Origin: an uncultured Pirellulaceae bacterium
GTDB taxonomy: Bacteria > Planctomycetota > Planctomycetia > Pirellulales > Pirellulaceae
Direction of reading: 5' to 3'
Length of the DNA: 49,647 nucleotides
Assembly: GCA_938082855.1 (NCBI GenBank)
Contig: CALKCC010000006.1
Coordinates: 1-49,647 of the forward strand
The notes beneath the pieces are model-generated. The model was not told where the DNA came from. It did not search any database and saw nothing but the letters and a program-made list of their open reading frames with translations. Position 1 is the first letter of the stretch; every line of letters starts with the position of its first letter. Both the position numbers and the translations under genes were made by a program. This document shows, in pieces, positions 34,517-42,180 of this stretch.

Positions 34517-35731
34517 ATGCAGTTTCGGACCGGCACTTTATGGGCAGTTTTTGCGACTATCTTTCTGTTAGTCACCGATACGTCTGCGCAGCAAGAGTCG
34601 GAATTGAATCCTGATTACCAGGCATTAATTCAAAGCCTGGGTGATTCGTCGTACCAAAAGCGTGAAAGTGCTCATGAGCAACTCGTCAAAATAGGAATGA
34701 AGGCTCGTCGAGAACTGGCAGCCGCGCTACGCAATCCGGATCTAGAGATTCGCAGTCGTGCTCGACGAATTTACGTCGATTTGATGTACGAGGATTTTGA
34801 ACAAAAACTTGAACGGTTTATCAATGATGTCGAGGGTCGCCTCGAGCATGATTTACCAGGGTGGGACATTTATCGGAAGAAGATTGGTGGTTCACCGGAA
34901 GAACGCAAGTTTTTTGCTTCCATGGTACGAGCGGAGTCCAAAGTACTGCGAGCGATCGAAACCAAGAAGGGGCTGGGTGAATTACTTCAGGATCGAGTCA
35001 AACAGTTGCAGCCCTATGGTAACTACACTCCGACAGGTCCGACCGTGCCGCAGGTTTATAGTATTGCTACTGTCATGCTTGGGGCTTCCGAGCTAACAGA
35101 TGCCGAACGTGAATCGCTAATTTCTCCCGTTTACAATCTACTGAATTACTCGCAGATCAAATCGCAGATTATTGATAAGCCTGATCATGATGTGAGTAAG
35201 CGGTTGACTCGCGAATGGGCTGAATTGGCATCGACATCGCGAAACCGGACCCTAGGGTTAATGCTCATTTTGAATTACGGATTCGAGGAAACCGGCCTGA
35301 AAGTCGCTCGGAAAATGTTGGGTACGACTGAAAGTTTTTCCACCAGCGAACAATATGCGGCAATCTGTGCTGCTCGGTTTGGCGGTGCGGAAGAGGTCGA
35401 GTTACTGTTGCCACTGTTGGAGCAGAAGACACTGGTCCATTCCTGGAGCACACCTCAAGCCGGAGGTAAGCTGATTAAGACTCAGCTTCGGGATACGGCA
35501 TTAATCATGTTATTGCATCTCACCAAGCAGGACCCGGCAGATTACGGATATCGATTCTCACGGCCAAGTCCCATCTATGTGTATGAAGTGTATTCCTGTG
35601 GTTTTACAGAAGACGAAAATCGTGATAAAGCTCATGCGAAGTGGAATACCTGGTGGGAAGAATCAGGGAAGAAGTGGTTAGCTGAATCCAGAGCCAAGAA
35701 GGCTGCCGATACTCCCATGGATTCAAAATAA
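34517..35731 (+). CDS. secreted HEAT-repeat-like protein
   Basis: The 404-residue protein has a signal peptide (residues 1-24, FATIFLLVTDTSA then QQES). Residues about 30-90 resemble HEAT-type repeats (SYQKRESAHEQLVKIGMKAR, LRNPDLEIRSRARRIYVDL). The rest (about 200-400) is helical with AAICAARFGGAEEVELLLPLL, also repeat-like, so it may serve as a protein-binding solenoid. ATG 34517 is chosen because AAAAGGA precedes it and the signal peptide starts there; an in-frame start 51 bases upstream lacks both. It is followed ten bases later by the PncC fusion gene, with which no functional link is evident. Confidence 0.78.
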   Translation: MQFRTGTLWAVFATIFLLVTDTSAQQESELNPDYQALIQSLGDSSYQKRESAHEQLVKIGMKARRELAAALRNPDLEIRSRARRIYVDLMYEDFEQKLERFINDVEGRLEHDLPGWDIYRKKIGGSPEERKFFASMVRAESKVLRAIETKKGLGELLQDRVKQLQPYGNYTPTGPTVPQVYSIATVMLGASELTDAERESLISPVYNLLNYSQIKSQIIDKPDHDVSKRLTREWAELASTSRNRTLGLMLILNYGFEETGLKVARKMLGTTESFSTSEQYAAICAARFGGAEEVELLLPLLEQKTLVHSWSTPQAGGKLIKTQLRDTALIMLLHLTKQDPADYGYRFSRPSPIYVYEVYSCGFTEDENRDKAHAKWNTWWEESGKKWLAESRAKKAADTPMDSK

Positions 35732-35741
35732 GAATTTCGTC

Positions 35742-36830
35742 GTGTCTGACCAATCCTCGCTTCAAGAACTTGCTATCGCGATTCGCGAAAAGGCTGCTCA
35801 AACTGGCTTGCGATTTGTATTTGCAGAGAGTTGTACGAGCGGATTGTGTGCCGCATCGGTCGGCAGTCAGCCCGGGATTTCTGAGTTCTTTTGCGGTTCT
35901 CACGTGACCTATCGCAATGATTCAAAAGCTAAATGGCTCGGCGTAACCCCCGAGACGCTTGAACAAGTTGGGCCGGTAAGCCGACAGGTTGCTCAGCAAA
36001 TGGCTGCCGGAGCACTAAATAAAACACCGGAAGCAGATATCGCGATCGCCATTACAGGCCATCTTGGTCCGCAGGCTCCTGTAGGGCTGGATGGTCTGCT
36101 TTTTGTCGGTGTAGCGGTGAGGCAGGAATCAAAGGTCATTTTGGCTTGTTTTGAGCACGAGCTACCCGTGGCAGGCCGTACTGAACGTCAGCGTTTAGCG
36201 GCGGTGAAGGTGTTACATGCTCTGGTTCGCATACTCGAGTTACATCAGGCGGCCATTCAAGTCTGTCAGGAGGAGAGTCCGTTTGCTGTCATCGGCTCAG
36301 ATGAAATCAAGGCACTACTGCCTGGTTCCTTTAATCCGGTTCATCAGGGGCATAGGGAGATGCTGAAGCATGGAAGCGTGGAGCTTGAGCACGACGTGCA
36401 TTTTGAATTGTCGGTTGAGAATGTAGATAAACCAGATCTCAGTGTTGCCGATTGTCTGGAGCGTGCCTTACCGCTGTGCGTCCAGCATGATTTGGTGCTT
36501 TCTCGGGCGCCGACGTTTTTAAGCAAGGCAAGGCTATTAGGCGGAGTTTGTTTTTTAGTAGGCGTTGATACCATTGGGAGGATCGCTGAGGCTAAATATT
36601 ATTCAGGCGAGGAAGCCCGTGATAAAGCCTTGGAAGAATTAAGGGATTTAGAGGTTCGCTTTTTGGTATACGGTCGTACAATGGACGATTCGTTTTCGAC
36701 ATCCTCCGACAGTGAACTCAAATTTATCGAGTTGGGTTCATTGTCATTACCTACTTCGCTTCAGTCGCTTTGTAGCGGAGTGAACCAAACACAGTTTCGC
36801 AGGGATGTTTCTTCACGGGATTTACGTTAG
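35742..36830 (+). CDS. fusion of PncC/CinA-type NMN amidohydrolase and NaMN/NMN adenylyltransferase-like domain
   Basis: In the N-terminal 165 residues the CinA C-terminal (PncC) fold can be read: AESCTSGL (28-35; the family usually has AESCTGG), VTYRNDSKAKWLGV and AIAITGHLGP. Such enzymes deamidate nicotinamide mononucleotide to nicotinate mononucleotide. From about 185 a nucleotidyltransferase domain follows, with GSFNPVHQGH (195-204; HxGH). It ends in SSRDLR (357-362), in place of the NadD-type end iSSTxIR. These transferases adenylate mononucleotides using ATP. The fusion would pair two consecutive salvage steps toward NAD. The start is GTG 35742. The TGG-to-TSG change and the degenerate SST mean activity needs proof. 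Confidence 0.8.
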   Translation: MSDQSSLQELAIAIREKAAQTGLRFVFAESCTSGLCAASVGSQPGISEFFCGSHVTYRNDSKAKWLGVTPETLEQVGPVSRQVAQQMAAGALNKTPEADIAIAITGHLGPQAPVGLDGLLFVGVAVRQESKVILACFEHELPVAGRTERQRLAAVKVLHALVRILELHQAAIQVCQEESPFAVIGSDEIKALLPGSFNPVHQGHREMLKHGSVELEHDVHFELSVENVDKPDLSVADCLERALPLCVQHDLVLSRAPTFLSKARLLGGVCFLVGVDTIGRIAEAKYYSGEEARDKALEELRDLEVRFLVYGRTMDDSFSTSSDSELKFIELGSLSLPTSLQSLCSGVNQTQFRRDVSSRDLR

Positions 36831-36842
36831 GCGGAATCGGAC

Positions 36843-37793
36843 TTGGAACAGCAGACAACGTCTCAGGGCGTGGATTTGTATCGCCGCGGTATCATTCTGG
36901 GAGCGGTATCCAGTATTGGGTATTCGTCTGCCAATGTCTTTTTGCGCGCTGTCGACGATTGTGATCCGGTTTGGGTTAGTTGTATTAAGGCCGTTCCGAC
37001 TATTCTTGTTGTGGTTCCCTGGTTGATCTGGCGATATTGCCGGATCGAGAAAAAACTTTGCCCTCCTAAATTGGCATTAGGACTCGTTGTTCTCTCTATT
37101 GTGTCCCACTATGTCGGGAATGTCGGATTCCAGTGGTCACTCAATAAGATTGGCATTAGTCTAGCCGTTCCAATTTGTTTAGGTGTTTTGATTGTCACCG
37201 GTGCCTTGGTGGATTGGTTGGTTTTGAAAGACAAGCCATCTCGTAGAACCTTATGGTCGATGGTGATTTTAATCACGGCAGTGGTCGTGTTGTCGACCGG
37301 TGGTGAACAGGCATTTGAACAGTTAAAGCAAGTCCTGGATGTAGCGGACGCTCAACCTTATTTATTAGCAATGGCGATCGGGGCAGTCATCATTTCCGGA
37401 ATTAACTATGGAGTGTTCGGCGCAGTGATCAAGGTGGTGGGAAATCGAGGTGTTTCTCAGCCTGCGATCATGACGATTATTAGTGTGACTGGATTTGTTT
37501 TTCTCCTGTTGCTGAGCTCGCTTAACGGTTCGTGGGAGTTGGAGCGCAGTTTTGAATTTGAAAACCTTGCTCAGATGACTCTGGCAGGGATATGTAATGC
37601 GATAGCCTTTGTGGCATTAGTGTCTGCAATTAAGATCCTTTCGGTAACACGGTATAACCTGGTGAATGCTAGTCAGGCAGCTCTAGGAGCGATTTCAGGG
37701 GCCGTGATATTTCATGAACCGGTTAGCGTATGGATGGTTTTGGGGATCATCCTGACGGTGATTGGGTTGATGGTCATGAAACGAGATAAGTAA
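36843..37793 (+). CDS. EamA/DMT-family membrane transporter
   Basis: The 316-residue protein has about ten membrane segments in two EamA-like halves (first half about 18-140, second about 175-312). Signs of the family are GYSSANVFLRAV in helix 1 and the repeated end pattern ALGAISGAVIFHEPVS...LTVIGLMVM. It is a drug/metabolite transporter of unknown substrate in the inner membrane. The start is TTG 36843 with GCGGAATCGGA upstream; an alternative GTG at 36870 would remove nine residues. It lies 12 bases after the PncC fusion gene, so they are probably co-transcribed. A role in moving a nucleotide precursor is possible but unsupported. Confidence 0.85.
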   Translation: MEQQTTSQGVDLYRRGIILGAVSSIGYSSANVFLRAVDDCDPVWVSCIKAVPTILVVVPWLIWRYCRIEKKLCPPKLALGLVVLSIVSHYVGNVGFQWSLNKIGISLAVPICLGVLIVTGALVDWLVLKDKPSRRTLWSMVILITAVVVLSTGGEQAFEQLKQVLDVADAQPYLLAMAIGAVIISGINYGVFGAVIKVVGNRGVSQPAIMTIISVTGFVFLLLLSSLNGSWELERSFEFENLAQMTLAGICNAIAFVALVSAIKILSVTRYNLVNASQAALGAISGAVIFHEPVSVWMVLGIILTVIGLMVMKRDK

Positions 37794-37887
37794 CCTGATG
37801 CATTCAGATTTATGTCAATTACAGATTCATAGTTTGTGGTCTAAAATAGAGGCATCCTCGGCTGTTAATCTGGAGTCAGTTTTATAA

Positions 37888-38895
37888 ATGGTATCGTCAG
37901 ACCATGTCAGTTTCCCTGCCTACCTTGGGGTAGATGTAGGAGGAACAACGATCAAAATTGGAATTGTTGATGATTCCGGGAGATCGCTTGCGCATGGGAA
38001 GATTGATACTGACCATGAACGAGGGCCAGAGGATGGGGTTCGAAGAATCATCGACTTTGCAGAAGGTTTGTTTGCTGAAGCGGGATTGAATTGGGAGCAG
38101 ATTCGAGCGGTTGGATTGGGAACTCCCGGTACGATGGACGTAAAGCAGGGCATGCTGTTGCACATGCCGAATATGAGTGGTTGGGATGATTTTCCTATTC
38201 GCAGTTATTTGGCGGAACAGACAGGCAAACCGGTAGCATTTCTTAACGATGCAAATGCAGCGGCCTATGGCGAATACTGGGTCGGGCGTGGTCAGGAATA
38301 TGACAGTCTAATTATGTTCACGCTGGGAACAGGTGTCGGAGGTGGAGTGATCATTCACGATACTACGCTTGACGGTGAGCATAGTCATGGAAGTGAGTGT
38401 GGTCATATTATCATTGATAGTTCCGCAGATGCTCGGCAGTGTCCCTGCGGACAATTTGGGCATCTGGAAGCATACGTAAGTGCCACCAGCGTGGCGAAGC
38501 GTACGCAGGAAATGCTTGCTGACGGAGCAGAGTCGTCTTTACAGGCAATTCAATCCGAGCACGGAGAGGTGTCCTCGCTAGACGTGGCAAAGCATGCTGA
38601 ACAGGGCGATGCTTTCGCCAATCAAATGATTCGTGAGACGGGGCATTATTTAGCTACCGGTATCACCAGTGCCTTGCACATAATAGATCCCGATATTGTG
38701 GTACTAGGGGGAGCTATGAATTTCGGTGGTCATCAGACTCGTGCCGGCCGAGCATTTCTTGAAGCGATTCGCCAACGTATTCGGGAGTTGACCTTTCCCG
38801 TATTAGAGGAAAACACGATTATTGACTTCGCAACACTCGGTAGTGACAGCGGGTATATTGGTGCGGCAGGTGTGGCACGAAAACAGTTTGGTTAG
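37888..38895 (+). CDS. ROK-family sugar kinase (glucokinase-like)
   Basis: The 335-residue protein has the phosphate-binding motif LGVDVGGTTIKIGIVD (about residues 12-27), the catalytic-Asp region VAFLNDANAAAYGEYW (about 112-127) and TLGTGVGGGVI (about 145). The ROK zinc site reads CGHIII...CPCGQFGHLEAYVS. Normally three Cys and a His hold zinc here, but the third Cys (GCxE) is His in this protein. ROK kinases phosphorylate glucose or N-acetyl sugars with ATP in the cytosol; the exact sugar cannot be told. ATG 37888 is the only reasonable start, although GGAG lies 14 bases upstream. Confidence 0.9.
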   Translation: MVSSDHVSFPAYLGVDVGGTTIKIGIVDDSGRSLAHGKIDTDHERGPEDGVRRIIDFAEGLFAEAGLNWEQIRAVGLGTPGTMDVKQGMLLHMPNMSGWDDFPIRSYLAEQTGKPVAFLNDANAAAYGEYWVGRGQEYDSLIMFTLGTGVGGGVIIHDTTLDGEHSHGSECGHIIIDSSADARQCPCGQFGHLEAYVSATSVAKRTQEMLADGAESSLQAIQSEHGEVSSLDVAKHAEQGDAFANQMIRETGHYLATGITSALHIIDPDIVVLGGAMNFGGHQTRAGRAFLEAIRQRIRELTFPVLEENTIIDFATLGSDSGYIGAAGVARKQFG

Positions 38896-38939
38896 ATTGA
38901 AACATTACGGAATCAAAGGGACGGACAGATCGGGTAATA

Positions 38940-40742
38940 ATGGATTGCCGCAATATTAGAAATTTCAGCATCATTGCTCACATAGACCACGGTAAAAGTA
39001 CGTTGGCGGATCGCCTGCTGGAATTTACCGGCACGGTGTCAGAGCGTGAGCTCAAAGAACAAATGCTCGATGACATGCAATTGGAACGTGATCGTGGGAT
39101 CACGATCAAAGCTCGTAGTGTCAGTGTGGAATACAAACATGGTAATACCACCTATCAACTAAACCTCATCGACACTCCTGGCCATGTCGATTTTCAATAC
39201 GAAGTCTCGCGCGCGTTGACCTGTTGCGAAGGTGCACTCCTTTTGGTGGATGCATTTCAGGGTGTTGAGGCACAAACAGTTGCCAATGGCTATAACGCAT
39301 TTGACCATGACCTCGCCATTATCCCTGTGATTAACAAAATCGATTTGGATTATGCCCGCGTGGATGAAGTGGTCGAGGAAATTGAACAACAATTCGGCCT
39401 CGGTGATGCTGAAGTTCAAAAGGTCAGTGCTAAGGAAGGTATCGGTATTGAAGGCCTGTTGGAGGCAGTGATTGAACATGTGCCTCCTCCGTCCGGAGAC
39501 CCTACTGCTGAACTGCGAGCGATGGTCTTTGATTCTCATTACGACGAATTTCGTGGGGCGATAACCTATATCCGTGTCATGGAAGGGACAATTCGTAAAG
39601 GAGATAAAATCCAATTTGTCCGAGCGGGTTCTGTCCATGACGTTATCGAGATCGGACAGTTTACTCCACAACAAACGCCATGTGATTCATTGCATGCAGG
39701 ACAGGTTGGCTATGTGATTTGTAATATCAAGTCACTGGATATGATTCACATTGGTGATACGCTCTGCCTGAATAAGTCCGACGTAGAACCACTGCCGGGG
39801 TATCAGGAACCGAAACGGATGGTGTATTGCGGGCTCTATCCATCGGATGGCCAGGACTTCAAAGAGCTACGAGATGCCTTAGGACGCCTCAAGATCAACG
39901 ACCCAAGCTTTGAATTTGAAGCTGAAACCAGTGAAGCACTGGGATTTGGGTTCCGTTGCGGGTTCCTGGGGTTATTGCACATGGAGATTGTGCAACAGCG
40001 TCTCGAGCAGGAATCTGATGTCGACCTGATCCAAACTGCACCGAACGTGACCTATGAGGTTACTAAGAAAGATGGCACTGAAATGAGGATTCATCGTCCT
40101 CAGGAAGTACCTGAGCCTGGAGACATTCTGGAGTTCCGACAGCCGATCGTAAGAGTCAATTTCATTACGCCGGGTGAATATGTTGGTGCCATTATGAAGC
40201 TTTGTAACGAGCGGCGTGGAGTTCAGCAGTCACAGGAATATATTTCGCCGACTCGCATGATGCTTTGCTACGATTTGCCTTTGGCCGAAGTCATCTATGA
40301 CCTACACGATAAGCTCAAGAGCGCAACGCGAGGCTACGGCACGATGGACTACGAAATCATCGGCTATCAGGCCGCTGATTTGGTCCGCATGGATATCTTG
40401 GTCAATGGTAATCGAGTGGACGCGTTGAGTGTCATTTGCCATCGAGCTGATTCTCAAGTGCGAGGCCGAGCTGTTTGTAAAAAGCTAAAGCAGGAAATCG
40501 ACCGTCATATGTTTGAAGTGGCGGTTCAGGCTGCGATTGGAGCTAAGATTATTGCCCGTGAGACAGTTCGTGCTTTACGTAAAAATGTGACAGCTAAGTG
40601 TTACGGGGGAGATATCTCCCGGAAGAAAAAACTCTGGGCAAAGCAGCGTGAAGGTAAGAAGCGAATGAAGAGCATTGGGAGTGTGGATATTCCTCAAAAG
40701 GCATTCATGGCTGTACTGGATAAAGGCCAGGATAAGAAATAA
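38940..40742 (+). CDS. lepA: elongation factor 4 (LepA), ribosome-associated GTPase
   Basis: The 600-residue GTPase starts MDCRNIRNFSIIAHIDHGKST with the P-loop HIDHGKST. G2 is in RDRGITIKARSV, G3 is DTPGHVD, and G4 is NKIDLD. The C-terminal LepA-specific domain ends GSVDIPQKAFMAVLD. Length and order match the family. LepA acts on ribosomes during translation and assembly, and its gene is often upstream of lepB. Here two signal peptidase genes follow, the first after five bases, which fits the classical lepA-lepB arrangement. ATG 38940 is preferred as the only start matching the family N-terminus. Confidence 0.97.
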   Translation: MDCRNIRNFSIIAHIDHGKSTLADRLLEFTGTVSERELKEQMLDDMQLERDRGITIKARSVSVEYKHGNTTYQLNLIDTPGHVDFQYEVSRALTCCEGALLLVDAFQGVEAQTVANGYNAFDHDLAIIPVINKIDLDYARVDEVVEEIEQQFGLGDAEVQKVSAKEGIGIEGLLEAVIEHVPPPSGDPTAELRAMVFDSHYDEFRGAITYIRVMEGTIRKGDKIQFVRAGSVHDVIEIGQFTPQQTPCDSLHAGQVGYVICNIKSLDMIHIGDTLCLNKSDVEPLPGYQEPKRMVYCGLYPSDGQDFKELRDALGRLKINDPSFEFEAETSEALGFGFRCGFLGLLHMEIVQQRLEQESDVDLIQTAPNVTYEVTKKDGTEMRIHRPQEVPEPGDILEFRQPIVRVNFITPGEYVGAIMKLCNERRGVQQSQEYISPTRMMLCYDLPLAEVIYDLHDKLKSATRGYGTMDYEIIGYQAADLVRMDILVNGNRVDALSVICHRADSQVRGRAVCKKLKQEIDRHMFEVAVQAAIGAKIIARETVRALRKNVTAKCYGGDISRKKKLWAKQREGKKRMKSIGSVDIPQKAFMAVLDKGQDKK

Positions 40743-40747
40743 TTCAA

Positions 40748-42052
40748 ATGGCTCAGCAAAACCGACGCTCTGTCTATCTTGTTGCTTTGGGAATTGTGGC
40801 AGTTGGTGGATTGGTTGGTTGGTGGCTGGAACAAGCTAAAACGACAGTCACTCGAGAGGCGCCGGTAATCTCCGGCAGTATGGCGACGGCGGCTCCCGGT
40901 CCCCACTACTCTCTAATGTGCTATGACTGTGAAATACCGCTCCAAGTGGACGCCAGTACGGTCAGTGAGACAAGTCTTCCGATTTGTTTCAACTGCGGAG
41001 CGACCAACGATATTGAAGGACTCTCGCCTCAGATTAATTCGGTGAAGTTTCACCAGGATGCTCAGCACGATCTACAGCGTTGGGACGAAGTCGTGTTTGA
41101 ATATCAGCAGGAACAATATATCAAGCGTGTAGTAGGTTTGCCGGGCGAAGAAATCGCATTGGAAAGGGGTGAACTCTACATTGGGACCGAACTTTACCAA
41201 AAGACGTTGGATGAATTCGATCAATTGAAAGTTCGTGTTTTTGATAGTCGATTTCAACCAGCAGATCCGGCATACAATTTACTAAACCGATTTGGTGTAC
41301 GTGGTGATGACTTAGGATGGATATTTACCACCGACAAGTCGTTTTCCTTTGATGCGGAAGAAAGAACTCATCCTCAATGGCTGGATTATCATCAATGGAA
41401 TATCGTTGCTGGATTTGTGCCGCGGGTAAAACGTGGGACGAGCTCGGCAATTTTTGATTATCTACCATTCAATCAGTTCATTTCGCGCTCACGGCTTAAC
41501 TTCGTGGACGATTTTGTAGTCGATCTGCAGCTTAAGGTATTTGAGCCCGGAGTTGTTCGTGTACGGATGTTAGATGCGGAGGTCGAACTGGATTTTCAGC
41601 TGTTCAACTTGCAGGTTTATCAATCTGCTTTCCTGAGAGGTTCGTCTAAGATTACTCCGATCCAATGGGATCCTCAGGGAACCGTGATTACTCTTCGTCT
41701 GGGCCGATTGGACGGTCGAGTTGTTGTGATGATCGGAGATCAGGTCGATTACTTTCCACTCATGGAACTTCAGCTGACCGACGATTATGAATCGGATTTA
41801 TTGGTGCGAAAAGTGCCCGTTTCAGTTTCAGTCAATGAAGGTGTGTTGGATCTCAACGAGATATCGATATCCCGAGACATTTATTGGCTTGGGATGGACT
41901 ATACCTCGGCACGCTGGGCACCAAAGCAGCTTCTTCAGGACGAGGAGTACTTTTTGATGGGTGATAATCAATCCAATTCGCGTGATTGTCGACATTGGGG
42001 CGAGGGAATTACTCGTGAGGCAATTCTGGGATTGGTTTTAGATCAGGAATAA
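40748..42052 (+). CDS. signal peptidase I-like protein with zinc ribbon and beta-sandwich inserts (paralog 1)
   Basis: The 434-residue protein has one membrane helix (about 9-27). The serine box ISGSM has its catalytic Ser at 44; YIKRVVGLPGE supplies the catalytic Lys126; box E is FLMGDNQSNSRDCR (403-416). Between Ser and Lys there is a four-Cys zinc ribbon (C58/C61 and C80/C83). Between the Lys and box E lie about 275 residues instead of the usual short domain. They include a beta-sandwich-like part (about 250-380) ending ISISRDIYWLG. The gene starts five bases after lepA and has only one anchor. It probably cleaves signal peptides on the outer face of the inner membrane. The next gene is a longer paralog. 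Confidence 0.85.
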   Translation: MAQQNRRSVYLVALGIVAVGGLVGWWLEQAKTTVTREAPVISGSMATAAPGPHYSLMCYDCEIPLQVDASTVSETSLPICFNCGATNDIEGLSPQINSVKFHQDAQHDLQRWDEVVFEYQQEQYIKRVVGLPGEEIALERGELYIGTELYQKTLDEFDQLKVRVFDSRFQPADPAYNLLNRFGVRGDDLGWIFTTDKSFSFDAEERTHPQWLDYHQWNIVAGFVPRVKRGTSSAIFDYLPFNQFISRSRLNFVDDFVVDLQLKVFEPGVVRVRMLDAEVELDFQLFNLQVYQSAFLRGSSKITPIQWDPQGTVITLRLGRLDGRVVVMIGDQVDYFPLMELQLTDDYESDLLVRKVPVSVSVNEGVLDLNEISISRDIYWLGMDYTSARWAPKQLLQDEEYFLMGDNQSNSRDCRHWGEGITREAILGLVLDQE

Positions 42053-42180
42053 CGAGAATAGACCGAACAAACACCCGTTTATTACCTTATTCATTCTTAG
42101 GTATATTGAAAGATATGGCCAACCTTGTAAAAGAGGTGATTCGGCCAGGAATAGATAACGAGATTCAGTAATAGGTCACC

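Noticed and set aside
39159-39674. 171-residue open frame antisense to lepA
   Set aside because: It lies opposite the conserved GTPase domain of lepA and has no supporting motif.
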